Part shown: piece by piece, positions 7,292-16,400 of the stretch
Position numbering within the stretch: the stretch's first letter is position 1
Layout: every line of letters starts with the position of its first letter
Assembly: GCF_013410035.1 (NCBI RefSeq)
Contig: NZ_JACCBW010000002.1
Location: forward strand, 1,240,001-1,304,000
Length of the DNA: 64,000 bases
Direction of reading: 5' to 3'
Origin: Nocardioides cavernae
GTDB taxonomy: Bacteria > Actinomycetota > Actinomycetes > Propionibacteriales > Nocardioidaceae
Notes under the pieces: model-generated
What the model was told of the DNA's origin: nothing
What the model saw: only the letters and a program-made list of their open reading frames with translations
Database searches by the model: none
Program-made: the position numbers and the translations under genes

Positions 7292-8850
7292 CCATCCCTC
7301 TCACGGAGCACCCCGAGACGGGGGCGACCGGACCGGTCCACGCACTCGAGGTGCGCGGCCTGGTCAAGCACTACCCGGGCGTCAAGGCGCTCGACGGCGT
7401 CGACCTGGTCGTGCGCCAGAACGAGGTGCTGGGCCTCGCCGGCGAGAACGGTGCCGGCAAGTCCACGCTGCTCAAGGCGCTGGTCGGGCTGGTCCGCCCC
7501 GACGCCGGCGAGATCTGGGTGCGCGGCGAGAAGGTCCGGCTCAAGAGCGTCGTCGACGCCGCCGACCACGGCATCGGCATGGTGTTCCAGGAGCAGTCGC
7601 TGGTCCCCAACCTTACCGCCGCCGAGAACATCGTCCTGGGCAGCGAGGGACCGGGCGTGCGCCGCGGCATCTACCGCTGGGACACGATGCGCAGGCTCGC
7701 CCAGGAGCAGCTCGACAAGATCGGCTCCCACATCGACCCGCTCGCGCGGACCGACTCGCTCAGCTTCGCCGAGCGCCAGATGGTGGAGATCGCCAAGGTG
7801 CTCCGCATCGAGGAGCGCACGTCGAACCCGCCCGTGATCATCCTCGACGAGCCCACCTCGGTGCTGGAGTCGAAGGAGATCGAGACCCTCTTCACCCAGG
7901 TGCGCCGGCTGCGCGAGTTCGCCTCCGTCGTGTTCGTCTCGCACCGCCTCGACGAGGTCCTCGACGTGTGCGACCGCGTGGCCGTGCTGCGTGGCGGGGT
8001 GTCGGTGGGCGAGATGCCCACCGCCGACGCCGTGCCGACCGACCTCCACCGCCTGATGATCGGCTCCACCGGGTCCGACGACCACTACCACGAGGGCCTC
8101 GCCGAGCGGTCCGCCGACGAGGGCGAGCCCCGTCTCGTCGTCAAGGGCCTGTGCGGCAAGACGTTCCGCGACGTCGACCTCGAGGTGCGGGCCGGGGAGA
8201 TCGTCGGGATCGTCGGCGTGCACGGCTCGGGTCGCGAGGACGTCTGCCGCGCGCTGTTCGGCGCCGAGCCCACCCTGGCCGGCGAGGTGACCCTCGACGG
8301 CCAGCCGCTGGACCTGTCCGGCACCCGGGCCGCCGTCGCGTCCGGCGTCGGCTACGTCCCCGCCGAGCGCAAGATCGAGGGCATGGTCGGCCCCATGTCG
8401 GTCGCCGACAACATGACGCTGACCAAGCAGAAGTCCCGCTGTGCGGGGCCGATGGTCGTCCCGCAGAAGCAGGCCTCGCTGGTGGACAAGTGGATCGAGC
8501 GGCTCTCGATCCGCACCCCGCACCGGGGCACGCAGATCGGGCGCCTGTCCGGCGGCAACCAGCAGAAGGTCGTCCTCGCCCGGTGGCTCGTCGCCGGCGA
8601 CATCCGCCTGCTGCTGCTCGACCACCCCACCCGCGGCCTCGACATCGGCGCCCGCTCGGAGGTCTACCGCCTGATGCGCGAGCTTGCCAACAGCGGCGTC
8701 GCGACCGTGCTGCTCGCCGACAGCCTCGAGGAGGCGATCGGCATGTCCGACCGGATCATCGTGATGAGCGACGGCCGGGCGACCACCGAGGTCGGCTGCC
8801 CCTCCGGCGGCAAGCCGACCCCGCTCGACCTCGTCAAGGAGATGGTCTGA
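7288..8850 (+). CDS. Sugar ABC transporter double ATPase (CUT2, RbsA/MglA-like)
   Basis: At 520 aa it carries two nucleotide-binding domains in one chain, as in RbsA/MglA. The first (about 10-260) has a perfect Walker A GENGAGKST and Walker B with glutamate (ILDEPTS), but a degenerate signature LSFAERQ. The second (about 275-515) has a clean signature LSGGNQQ but a degenerate Walker A (GSGRED) and LLDHPTRG, where His takes the usual catalytic Glu position. One composite site would join the good Walker A/B of domain 1 with the good signature of domain 2. The GTG start overlaps the permease stop. Confidence 0.92.
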   Translation: MTIPLTEHPETGATGPVHALEVRGLVKHYPGVKALDGVDLVVRQNEVLGLAGENGAGKSTLLKALVGLVRPDAGEIWVRGEKVRLKSVVDAADHGIGMVFQEQSLVPNLTAAENIVLGSEGPGVRRGIYRWDTMRRLAQEQLDKIGSHIDPLARTDSLSFAERQMVEIAKVLRIEERTSNPPVIILDEPTSVLESKEIETLFTQVRRLREFASVVFVSHRLDEVLDVCDRVAVLRGGVSVGEMPTADAVPTDLHRLMIGSTGSDDHYHEGLAERSADEGEPRLVVKGLCGKTFRDVDLEVRAGEIVGIVGVHGSGREDVCRALFGAEPTLAGEVTLDGQPLDLSGTRAAVASGVGYVPAERKIEGMVGPMSVADNMTLTKQKSRCAGPMVVPQKQASLVDKWIERLSIRTPHRGTQIGRLSGGNQQKVVLARWLVAGDIRLLLLDHPTRGLDIGARSEVYRLMRELANSGVATVLLADSLEEAIGMSDRIIVMSDGRATTEVGCPSGGKPTPLDLVKEMV

Positions 8851-8851
8851 G

Positions 8852-9859
8852 ATGAGCACCCCCGTCATCGCCGAGCCGGCCTCGAACCCCGCGGCCGAGC
8901 CCGCGATCGTCAAGGGCGGTCCCACCGCCGCCCAGCGCGTCACGTCGTTCATGCCGGTCATCGCGCTGGTCACGCTGCTCGCGGCGCTGACCATCGCCGA
9001 CCCGGACTTCCTGAGCCAGCGCAGCCTCACCGCTGCCGTACGCACGTCGGCGCCCCTCGTGGTGCTCGCCGCGGGTGCCACCCTGGTGGTCCTCTGCGGT
9101 GGCATCGACCTGTCGATCGCGGCCCTGTGCTCCCTGTCGACCGTCTTCTTCGCCATGTGGCTGCCCGACGTCGGCGGCCTCACGATCCTCGCGGTGGTCG
9201 CCGCCGCCGGTGCGATCGGGGCGGTGCAGGGCATCGCCCACGTGCTGCTGCGGATACCGTCGTTCGTGGTGACGCTCGGCGGGATGAGCATCTTCTCCGC
9301 CATCGCGCTGGTGATCTCCGACGCCGGTCCGATCCGCGTCGTGGACCGCGACGCCACCTCGTGGCTCAACCTCTACGTCGCCGGCTACGTCCCGATGTCG
9401 TTCTTCGTCGCGTTCCTCGTGGTCGCCGTCATCTCGCTCGTCATCAAGCTGACCCCGCTCGAGAGCTTCGTGCGGGCCACGGGCTACTCCGAGTCGGCCG
9501 CCCGCCTCGCCGGCACGCCGGTCGACCTGGTCAAGGTCGCCGCGTTCACCGTCTCGGGCGCCTGCGCCGGGCTGGCCGCGGTCATGCTCGCGTCGCGCAA
9601 CTTCAGCGGCAGCCCGACGATGGCCGACAACCTGCTGCTCCCCGCGGTCGCCGCGATCGTCGTCGGCGGCACCGCCATCACCGGCGGCCACGGCTCGCTC
9701 TGGCGCAGCCTCGCCGGGGCCCTGGTCGTCACCCTGCTGCGCGTCGGGCTGCCGATCGTCGGCGTCCCGTCGGCGTGGGAGCAGATCCTCTACGGCGCGA
9801 TCATCGTCGCCGCCGTCGCGCTGACCCTCGACCGATCGAAGGTGGCGATCATCAAGTAG
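8852..9859 (+). CDS. Second sugar ABC transporter permease (CUT2)
   Basis: A 335-aa BPD_transp_2 permease with about nine or ten hydrophobic segments; GGIDLSIAALCSLS and AIVVGGTAITGGHGS are the typical conserved blocks. It follows the ATPase stop by a single base. With the permease at 6272 it probably forms a heterodimeric translocation path. Sequence differences from the first permease are large, so this is not a recent duplication. Confidence 0.9.
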   Translation: MSTPVIAEPASNPAAEPAIVKGGPTAAQRVTSFMPVIALVTLLAALTIADPDFLSQRSLTAAVRTSAPLVVLAAGATLVVLCGGIDLSIAALCSLSTVFFAMWLPDVGGLTILAVVAAAGAIGAVQGIAHVLLRIPSFVVTLGGMSIFSAIALVISDAGPIRVVDRDATSWLNLYVAGYVPMSFFVAFLVVAVISLVIKLTPLESFVRATGYSESAARLAGTPVDLVKVAAFTVSGACAGLAAVMLASRNFSGSPTMADNLLLPAVAAIVVGGTAITGGHGSLWRSLAGALVVTLLRVGLPIVGVPSAWEQILYGAIIVAAVALTLDRSKVAIIK

Positions 9860-9927
9860 CGCCCGCCCGTCACCCGTCCTCACCCGCATCTCCAGCACCC
9901 AGCACACCCCGCACCGGAAGGCTTCTC

Positions 9928-11430
9928 ATGTCCGCCGCATCCCAGCAGAACTCCCAGCTCCTCCCCGCCGTCTCCTCGTTCCTCTCCTCGCCGCGTCAGC
10001 TCCTCATCGACGGCGAGTGGGTCGAGGCGAAGGACGGCCAGACCTTCGACACGGTCAACCCGGCCACCGAGGAGGTGCTCGTCCAGGTCGCCCAGGCCTC
10101 CGCCGTCGACGCCGACCGCGCCGTGGTGGCCGCCCGCAACGCCTTCGAGTCGGGCTCGTCCTGGTCGCGGATGAGCCCGCGCGAGCGCTCGCACCTGCTG
10201 TGGCGCATCGGCGACCTGGTCGACGAGCGCGCGGAGGAGTTCGCGCAGCTCGAGTCCCTCGACAACGGCAAGAGCCTGGCGTCGGCCCGGGGCGACGTGG
10301 GCGTCGCCGCCGAGCTGTTCCGCTACTTCGCCGGGTGGGCCACCAAGATGGAGGGCACCACCATCCCGATGTCGGTGCCGGGTCGCGAGTTCCACGCCTA
10401 CACCCGTCGTGAGGCCATCGGCGTCGTCGCCGGCATCGTGCCCTGGAACTTCCCGCTCACCATGGCGGCGTTCAAGATCATCCCGTCGATCACCGCGGGC
10501 AACACCGTCGTGCTCAAGCCCGCCGAGCAGACGCCGCTCACCGCGCTCTACCTCGGCCAGCTGCTGCTCGAGGCCGGCGTCCCCGCCGGCGTCGTCAACA
10601 TCCTGCCCGGCTTCGGTGACGCCGGTGCCGCCCTCGTCGACCACCACGACGTGGACAAGGTGGCCTTCACCGGCTCGACCGAGGTCGGCAAGAAGATCGC
10701 CGCCGGCGCCTCGAAGAACCTCAAGAAGGTCTCCCTCGAGCTCGGCGGCAAGGCCCCCAACATCATCTTCAACGACGCCGACCTCGAGGCGGCCATCGCG
10801 GGCGCCGCGCTCGCCGGCTACTTCAACGAGGGCCAGTGCTGCGTCAACGGCTCGCGCCTGTACGTCCAGCGCGACGTCTTCGACCAGGTGATCGAGGGTG
10901 TCGCCGCGGCGGCGAAGGCGATCAAGGTCGGTGACGCGTTCGACCCCGCCACCACCATGGGCCCGCTGGTCTCGCAGGAGCAGCACGAGAAGGTCATGGG
11001 CTACGTCCGCGGCGCCGTCGCCGACGGCGCCAACGTGGTCGCCGGCAGCCCCGACCCGGCCGCGGACAAGGGCTACTTCTTCTCCCCGACGCTCATCACC
11101 GACGTCACCGAGGACATGGCCGTCCAGACCGACGAGATCTTCGGCCCGGTCATCACCGCCATCCCGTTCGACACCGAGGACGAGGTCGTCGCCGCCGCCA
11201 ACAACACGGTGTACGGCCTCGCCGCCGGCGTCTGGTCCAAGGACCTCGGCACGGCGCACCGCGTCGGCAGCAAGCTGCGCGCCGGCACCGTCTGGCTCAA
11301 CACGTGGCACGCCGACGACGTGACGCTGCCCCGCGGTGGCTTCAAGCAGTCCGGCTGGGGCCGCGAGCTCGGCTCGTTCGGCCTCGACGACTACACCGAG
11401 CTCAAGACCGTCATCGCCGAGCTCCGGTGA
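9928..11430 (+). CDS. NAD(P)-dependent aldehyde dehydrogenase
   Basis: A 500-aa member of the ALDH superfamily. VPWNFPL (Rossmann entry), FTGSTEVGK, catalytic Glu271 in ELGGK and catalytic Cys305 in GQCCVNG are all present; the C-terminal KQSGWGRELG block is typical of class 1/2 and betaine-aldehyde-type enzymes. The ATG at 9928 starts 68 bases after the permease. No step of the standard KduI-KduD-KdgK-Eda route needs an aldehyde dehydrogenase, so it may take a side substrate such as a sugar aldehyde produced outside the cell. Its stop overlaps the eda start. Confidence 0.88.
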   Translation: MSAASQQNSQLLPAVSSFLSSPRQLLIDGEWVEAKDGQTFDTVNPATEEVLVQVAQASAVDADRAVVAARNAFESGSSWSRMSPRERSHLLWRIGDLVDERAEEFAQLESLDNGKSLASARGDVGVAAELFRYFAGWATKMEGTTIPMSVPGREFHAYTRREAIGVVAGIVPWNFPLTMAAFKIIPSITAGNTVVLKPAEQTPLTALYLGQLLLEAGVPAGVVNILPGFGDAGAALVDHHDVDKVAFTGSTEVGKKIAAGASKNLKKVSLELGGKAPNIIFNDADLEAAIAGAALAGYFNEGQCCVNGSRLYVQRDVFDQVIEGVAAAAKAIKVGDAFDPATTMGPLVSQEQHEKVMGYVRGAVADGANVVAGSPDPAADKGYFFSPTLITDVTEDMAVQTDEIFGPVITAIPFDTEDEVVAAANNTVYGLAAGVWSKDLGTAHRVGSKLRAGTVWLNTWHADDVTLPRGGFKQSGWGRELGSFGLDDYTELKTVIAELR

Positions 11431-12086
11431 TCGAGGGATCGGTCCACCCCGTGAACGCCATCGACGTCCTGGGCGGCCACCGCATCGTGCCGGTGGTCGT
11501 CCTGGACGACCCGGCGAAGGCCGACGCCCTGGGCGCGGCCATGGTCGAGGGCGGCCTGCCGGTCGCCGAGGCCACCTTCCGGACGCCGGAGGCGGCGGCG
11601 GTCCTGCGCCGCCTCGCCGAGCGGGACGACCTCGTCGTCGGCGCCGGCACGGTCCTCACCGAGCGCCAGGTCGACCAGGCCCTCGAGGCGGGCGCACGCT
11701 TCGTCGTGTCCCCGGGCCTCAGCGCGGCCGTGGTGCGTCGCTGCCAGGAGGCGGGCGTACCCGTCGTCCCCGGCGTCGCGACGCCCACCGAGGTCATGCA
11801 GGCCCTCGACCTCGGGCTGGACACCGTGAAGTTCTTCCCGGCCGAGGCCAACGGGGGACTGTCGACGATCAAGGCGTTGGCCGCGGCGTTCCCGCAGGTG
11901 CGGTTCATGCCCACCGGCGGCATCACCGTCGACTCCGCGCCCGCCTACCTCGCCCACCCGTCCGTCGCCGCCGTCGGCGGCAGCTGGATGGTCGCGGGCG
12001 ACCTCCTGCGCGACGACCGCTGGGACGAGGTGGCCCGCCGCTGCGCCGCCTCCACCGACCTCTACCTGCAAGGAGCCCCCGCATGA
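11427..12086 (+). CDS. eda: 2-dehydro-3-deoxy-6-phosphogluconate (KDPG) aldolase
   Basis: Splits KDPG into pyruvate and glyceraldehyde-3-phosphate, the last step of the pathway. The 219-aa class I TIM-barrel aldolase has the Schiff-base Lys135 in TVKFFPAE, the catalytic Glu in VAEATFRT, and GAGTVL and PTGGI phosphate-binding segments. The GTG at 11427 overlaps the preceding stop; a GTG at 11451 would give a shorter N terminus closer to E. coli Eda. The end overlaps kdgK by ATGA. Some homologues also act on KHG; the local kinase supports KDPG. Confidence 0.93.
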   Translation: MIEGSVHPVNAIDVLGGHRIVPVVVLDDPAKADALGAAMVEGGLPVAEATFRTPEAAAVLRRLAERDDLVVGAGTVLTERQVDQALEAGARFVVSPGLSAAVVRRCQEAGVPVVPGVATPTEVMQALDLGLDTVKFFPAEANGGLSTIKALAAAFPQVRFMPTGGITVDSAPAYLAHPSVAAVGGSWMVAGDLLRDDRWDEVARRCAASTDLYLQGAPA

Positions 12087-13180
12087 TCGAGACCCGACCC
12101 GCCGAGGAGTGCGAGCTCGACATCGTCGCGCTCGGCGAGGTGATGCTGCGCCTGGACCCGGGGGAGGGGCGCATCCGCACCGCCCGCCGGTTCGAGGCCT
12201 GGGAGGGCGGCGGCGAGTACAACGTCGCCCGGGGCATGCGCAAGGTGTTCGGGCTGCGCGCCGGCGTCGTGACCGCCCTGGCCGACAACGAGATCGGCCA
12301 CCTGGTCGAGAACCTCGTCATGCAGGGCGGCGTGGACACCTCGATGATCCGCTGGGAGCCCTACGACGGCATCGGGCGCACCGTGCGCAACGGCCTCAAC
12401 TTCACCGAGCGCGGCTACGGCGTACGTGGTGCCGTCGGCGTCTCCGACCGGGCCCACACGGCCATCGCGCAGATGCGGCCCGGGACGATCGACTGGGACG
12501 AGCTGTTCGGCCGTCGGGGGGTCCGCTGGCTCCACACCGGGGGCATCTACGCCGCCCTCTCCGAGAACGCGGCCGCCGTGGCCGAGGAGGCGATGGCGGC
12601 GGCGCAGAAGCACGGCACCGTGGTCTCGTTCGACCTCAACTACCGCCCGAGCCTGTGGGCCGGCATCGGCGGGACCGAGCGTGCGCGCGACGTCAACACC
12701 CGCCTCGCCGGGCACGTCGACGTGATGATCGGCAACGAGGAGGACTTCACCGCCGCGCTCGGCTTCGAGGTCGCCCACGTCGACGAGCACCTCAGCACGC
12801 TGCCCATGGACAGCTTCGAGGCGATGGTCGGCACGGTCGCGGAGAAGATGCCGTGGCTGAAGGTCATCGCGACCACCCTGCGCACGGTGCACACCGCCAG
12901 CGACAACGACTGGCAGGCCATCGCATGGTCGCCGGAGACGGGCGTGCTCGCCTCCACCCCGCGCGACCACCTGGGCATCTTCGACCGGGTCGGCGGCGGC
13001 GACGGCTTCGCCTCGGGGCTCGTCTACGGCCTGCTCGAGGGCGAGCCCCTCCAGCAGTGCCTCGAGCTCGGCGCCGCCCACGGCGCACTCGCGATGACGA
13101 CGCCGGGCGACACCTCGATGGCCACGCGCGAGGAAGTGCGTGCGCTGGCCGGAGGCGGGAGCGCGCGCGTACGTCGCTGA
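12083..13180 (+). CDS. kdgK: 2-dehydro-3-deoxygluconokinase (PfkB family)
   Basis: Phosphorylates KDG to KDPG with ATP, feeding the aldolase encoded just before. It is 365 aa with the PfkB N-terminal region (ALGEVMLRLDPGEGRI, WEGGGEYNVARG) that binds the sugar acid, and the C-terminal PfkB signature DRVGGGDGFASG with the catalytic Asp. FDLNYRPSLW is typical of KdgK. It is somewhat longer than E. coli KdgK (309 aa) owing to insertions around residues 240-300. It is the last gene of the operon; a 224-base gap follows. Confidence 0.92.
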   Translation: MIETRPAEECELDIVALGEVMLRLDPGEGRIRTARRFEAWEGGGEYNVARGMRKVFGLRAGVVTALADNEIGHLVENLVMQGGVDTSMIRWEPYDGIGRTVRNGLNFTERGYGVRGAVGVSDRAHTAIAQMRPGTIDWDELFGRRGVRWLHTGGIYAALSENAAAVAEEAMAAAQKHGTVVSFDLNYRPSLWAGIGGTERARDVNTRLAGHVDVMIGNEEDFTAALGFEVAHVDEHLSTLPMDSFEAMVGTVAEKMPWLKVIATTLRTVHTASDNDWQAIAWSPETGVLASTPRDHLGIFDRVGGGDGFASGLVYGLLEGEPLQQCLELGAAHGALAMTTPGDTSMATREEVRALAGGGSARVRR

Positions 13181-13212
13181 CACCCTCCCCACCCCAGACC
13201 AGGTCCGGGTGG

Positions 13213-13234
13213 CCGACCCCGTGCGGGGGATCGG
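13213..13234 (+). terminator. Possible terminator hairpin after kdgK
   Basis: CCCC(13217-13220)/GGGG(13225-13228) with loop GTGC is extended by CCGA/TCGG across a two-base bulge, about eight pairs, 32 bases after the kdgK stop. There is no T-tract, so the call is weak. Confidence 0.35.
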
Positions 13235-13258
13235 TCGCCCGGGCCTGTTTCCATGTAC

Positions 13259-13284
13259 GTGAACTCACTAGACCTTTGGTTCAC
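13259..13284. promoter_or_regulatory. Inverted repeat GTGAAC-N14-GTTCAC upstream of the oxidase promoter
   Basis: GTGAAC (13259-13264) and GTTCAC (13279-13284) face each other. The left arm continues as GAACTCA and the right as GTTCACA, the same two words that make up the kduI operator region (3412-3425), here pulled apart by 11 bases. It lies about 55-80 bases before the predicted start of transcription, where an activator or a second repressor could bind. Confidence 0.4.
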
Positions 13285-13301
13285 AATGATGGACAAGGTT
13301 C

Positions 13302-13330
13302 TTGACTGTGTGTGATGGCCGTCATACGTT
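13302..13330 (+). promoter_or_regulatory. Promoter of the secreted oxidase gene
   Basis: TTGACT (13302-13307) and TACGTT (13325-13330) are 17 bases apart and lie about 75 bases before the ATG. The -35 is close to consensus; the -10 keeps the TA...T positions. Confidence 0.55.
13312..13325. promoter_or_regulatory. CRP/GlxR-like box GTGA-N6-TCAT
   Basis: GTGA (13312-13315) and TCAT (13322-13325) are spaced as in CRP-type sites, one base off the symmetrical TCAC. As at kduI, the box is in the -35/-10 spacer. Confidence 0.35.
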
Positions 13331-13404
13331 CAGCCTGTCTCGTGAGCGCTGACCGCACCCGCCGCCCGTCGAGCTCCGCCCCGCCGAGCCCTAGGGAAAC
13401 GTTG

Positions 13405-16400
13405 ATGAACCTGCTAAGCAGATCCGTACGCCGGCGCCACGCCAGGCGCCTCCGCCGCACGTCGGCGCACCTGGTGGCCGTCACGGCCGCACTGGGTGTC
13501 GCGCTGACGCTCACCGGCCCCGTGCAGGCCGCCACGCCTGACGCACCCGCACCGCAGGCGGCCCCGGCCGCCGCACCCGCCGCCGCCGGCTCCGTCGATG
13601 ACGGCGTGCTGCGCGTGCTGCTGTTCTACAAGCCCAACTTCCACGCCTCCCACGTCCAGGGCCGGGTGGCCATCAAGGAGCTCCTGCAGCAGCTGGGAAC
13701 GGAGTACGGCCAGACCGTCGACATCCAGGAGACCGACGACCCGGCCGCGTTCACCACCGCGAACCTTGCGACCAAGGACGCCGTCGCCTTCATGCAGACG
13801 GGCGGCGTGCTCTTCAACGAGTCGCAGCGCGCCGCGCTCGAGGCCTACATCCGCGGCGGCGGTGGCTACTTCGGCCAGCACTACGCGGGCTGGTCGGTCG
13901 GCCAGAGCGAGCACGACGTCAACCCGTTCTACCTCCGGCTCGTGGGCGCCATGTCCGAGGGCCACCCGGAGAACCCCGGCGTGCGCCCCGGCCGGGTCGT
14001 CAACGAGGCGACCGACCACCCCCTCAACGCCGGGCTGGCAGCCGAGATCACCCGCAGCGACGAGTGGTACGACTGGGTGGTCAACCCCGCGCCCAACGTC
14101 AAGACGCTGCTGTCGATCGACGAGTCCTCGGTGGGCAGCCTCGGCCACAACGGCACGACGCACCCCGTCACCTGGTGCCAGACGATCGACGACGGTCGCT
14201 CCTGGTACTCCGGTCTCGGCCACGAGGGGACGGCCTACTCCGAGCCGTTCATCCGCACCATGATGAAGAACGGCCTCGCCTACTCCTCGGGCCTCCTCGA
14301 GGCCGACTGCTCGGCGCCGGTCAAGGACGAGCAGGGCTCGTGGAGCGGCGTCACGCCGTGGCCGCTGGTCCCGATCAACGCGGCGCTGACCTCCGACGGC
14401 AAGGTCCAGTCGTTCGGCTCGGTGTCCTCGGGCTGCACCGACGCCAACCCCTACGACTGGAGCGGCAACGACTGCGTCACGCAGGGCGGCCAGATGGAGA
14501 TCGACGTGTGGGACCCCTCCGTGGTCCGCACGGTCGGCAACGTGGTCGCCGGGGTGATCCCCAACGCGACCTACACCGACCTCTTCTGCTCGATGCAGGT
14601 GCAGATGCCGCACCGCCGCTCGACCATGACGGTCGGCGGTGACGACGGCCTCGGTGGCAACGCGCCCAACGACTCGGCGATCGGCGTGACGAGCTACTCC
14701 ACCAACTCCGGCCTCAAGAACGAGGCGCCGATGAACTACCCGCGCTGGTACCCCACCGGCACGACGACGCCCGACGGCTCGATCGTCGTCCAGGGCGGTG
14801 CGCTCAAGGGCGGTCCGGGCGGCCCGGGTGTCCTCACGCCGGAGATCTACACCCCGGGTGAGGGGAGCTCGTGGAAGCTCCTCGAAGGCGCCACGAGCCT
14901 CCAGGCGTACGGCAGCGGCGGTGGCGCGGCCAACGGCGGCGAGAACCGCTGGTGGTACCCCCGCGCCTTCGTCGCCCCGACCAACGGCAACATCTTCACC
15001 ATCACGGGCACGCAGATGTTCGAGCTGGACCCGAGCGGTGACGGCGCGATCACGATGCGCGGCACCCTGGGCGCCGGCACCGGCAACCAGGGCAACCTGG
15101 GCAACCCGGTCGGCGCCACGTCGACGGCCACGATGTACCGGCCCGGCAAGATCCTGCAGGTCGGCGGCGGCACGTGGTCCAACGGCGGCGGCGGTGCCGG
15201 CGCGAGGGCCGGCATCACGGTCGACATCACCGGCGGCACGGCCGACCCGGTGGTCGCCGCGACGCAGCCCATGACGTACGCCCGTCACTGGCCCACCTCG
15301 ACGGTCATGCCCGACGGCAACGTCATCGTGACCGGCGGCTCCCGCGACAACAACGGCAACGGCGGCTACGTCACCAACGCCGAGATCTGGAACCCCGACA
15401 ACGGCCAGTGGACCGAGGTCGAGGTGCCCCACGAGCACGCGCGCCTCTACCACTCGATCGCCCTGCTCCTGCCCGACGGCAGGATCATGATCGGCGGTGG
15501 CGGCACGCCCGGCCCGCGCAACTACACCGACGTGGAGTTCTACTCCCCGGCCTACCTCTTCGACGCCGACGAGCCGGCCGAGCGACCGGTGGTCACCGAC
15601 GCGCCCAAGAAGATCGGCTACGACGGCACGTTCACGATGTCGACCGCCAGCACGGTCGACCGGGTCACGCTGGTCCGCAACGGGTCGGTCACCCACGGCT
15701 TCAACAACGATCAGAACTTCCAGGACCTGAGCTTCACCCAGTCCGGGAGCACGGTCTCGATCACGTCGCCGACCGACGCCAACTTCGCCCCTCCCGGCGC
15801 CTACATGGTGTTCGTGTGGAGCGACGGCACCCCGTCGGTCGCGGACATCGTGCAGATCGACCCCGAGGTGGAGATGGACTCGCCGGCCCCGAAGGTCGTC
15901 GACCAGTTCGAGTACCCCCGGCTCCCCGTCGAGTGGCGCAACGCCAACAGCGTCCCGGCCAGCTTCGACGTGGCCCCGGGCAACGGCCGGATGTCGCCGT
16001 GGGAGGTGGACTCGCAGGTCGAGCTCATCCGCGCGCTGCAGCCGAGCATGGGCGGTCTGGGGCTCACCGGCTACCACCTCGCGGTGGGCGCCGACGGTGA
16101 CCTGACCCGTACGGTCCAGGGGCTCGACGTCGGCCAGGAGTACCGCGTCTCGATCCGCTACGCCCGCGACAGCCGGTCCGCCGGCACCGCCCCGGGCACC
16201 GCGAGCATCGGGATCGGTGACCTGACCGCGAACCTGTCCGCCCCGACGACCCTGTCCTCGCAGACGGCCTTCGGGACCTGGACGGGCACCTTCACCGCCG
16301 ACGCGCGGCGGATGCCGCTGACGATCGCCGGGGGAGGCGGGCCGGCCGACGTCGTCCTGGACGACCTCGTGATCGTCGCGACCGCCGAGGGCTCCTCCGA

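Noticed and set aside
7198..9369. Long minus-strand open frame opposite the ABC transporter genes
   Set aside because: It runs across three plus-strand genes with family motifs and has no protein-like pattern of its own.
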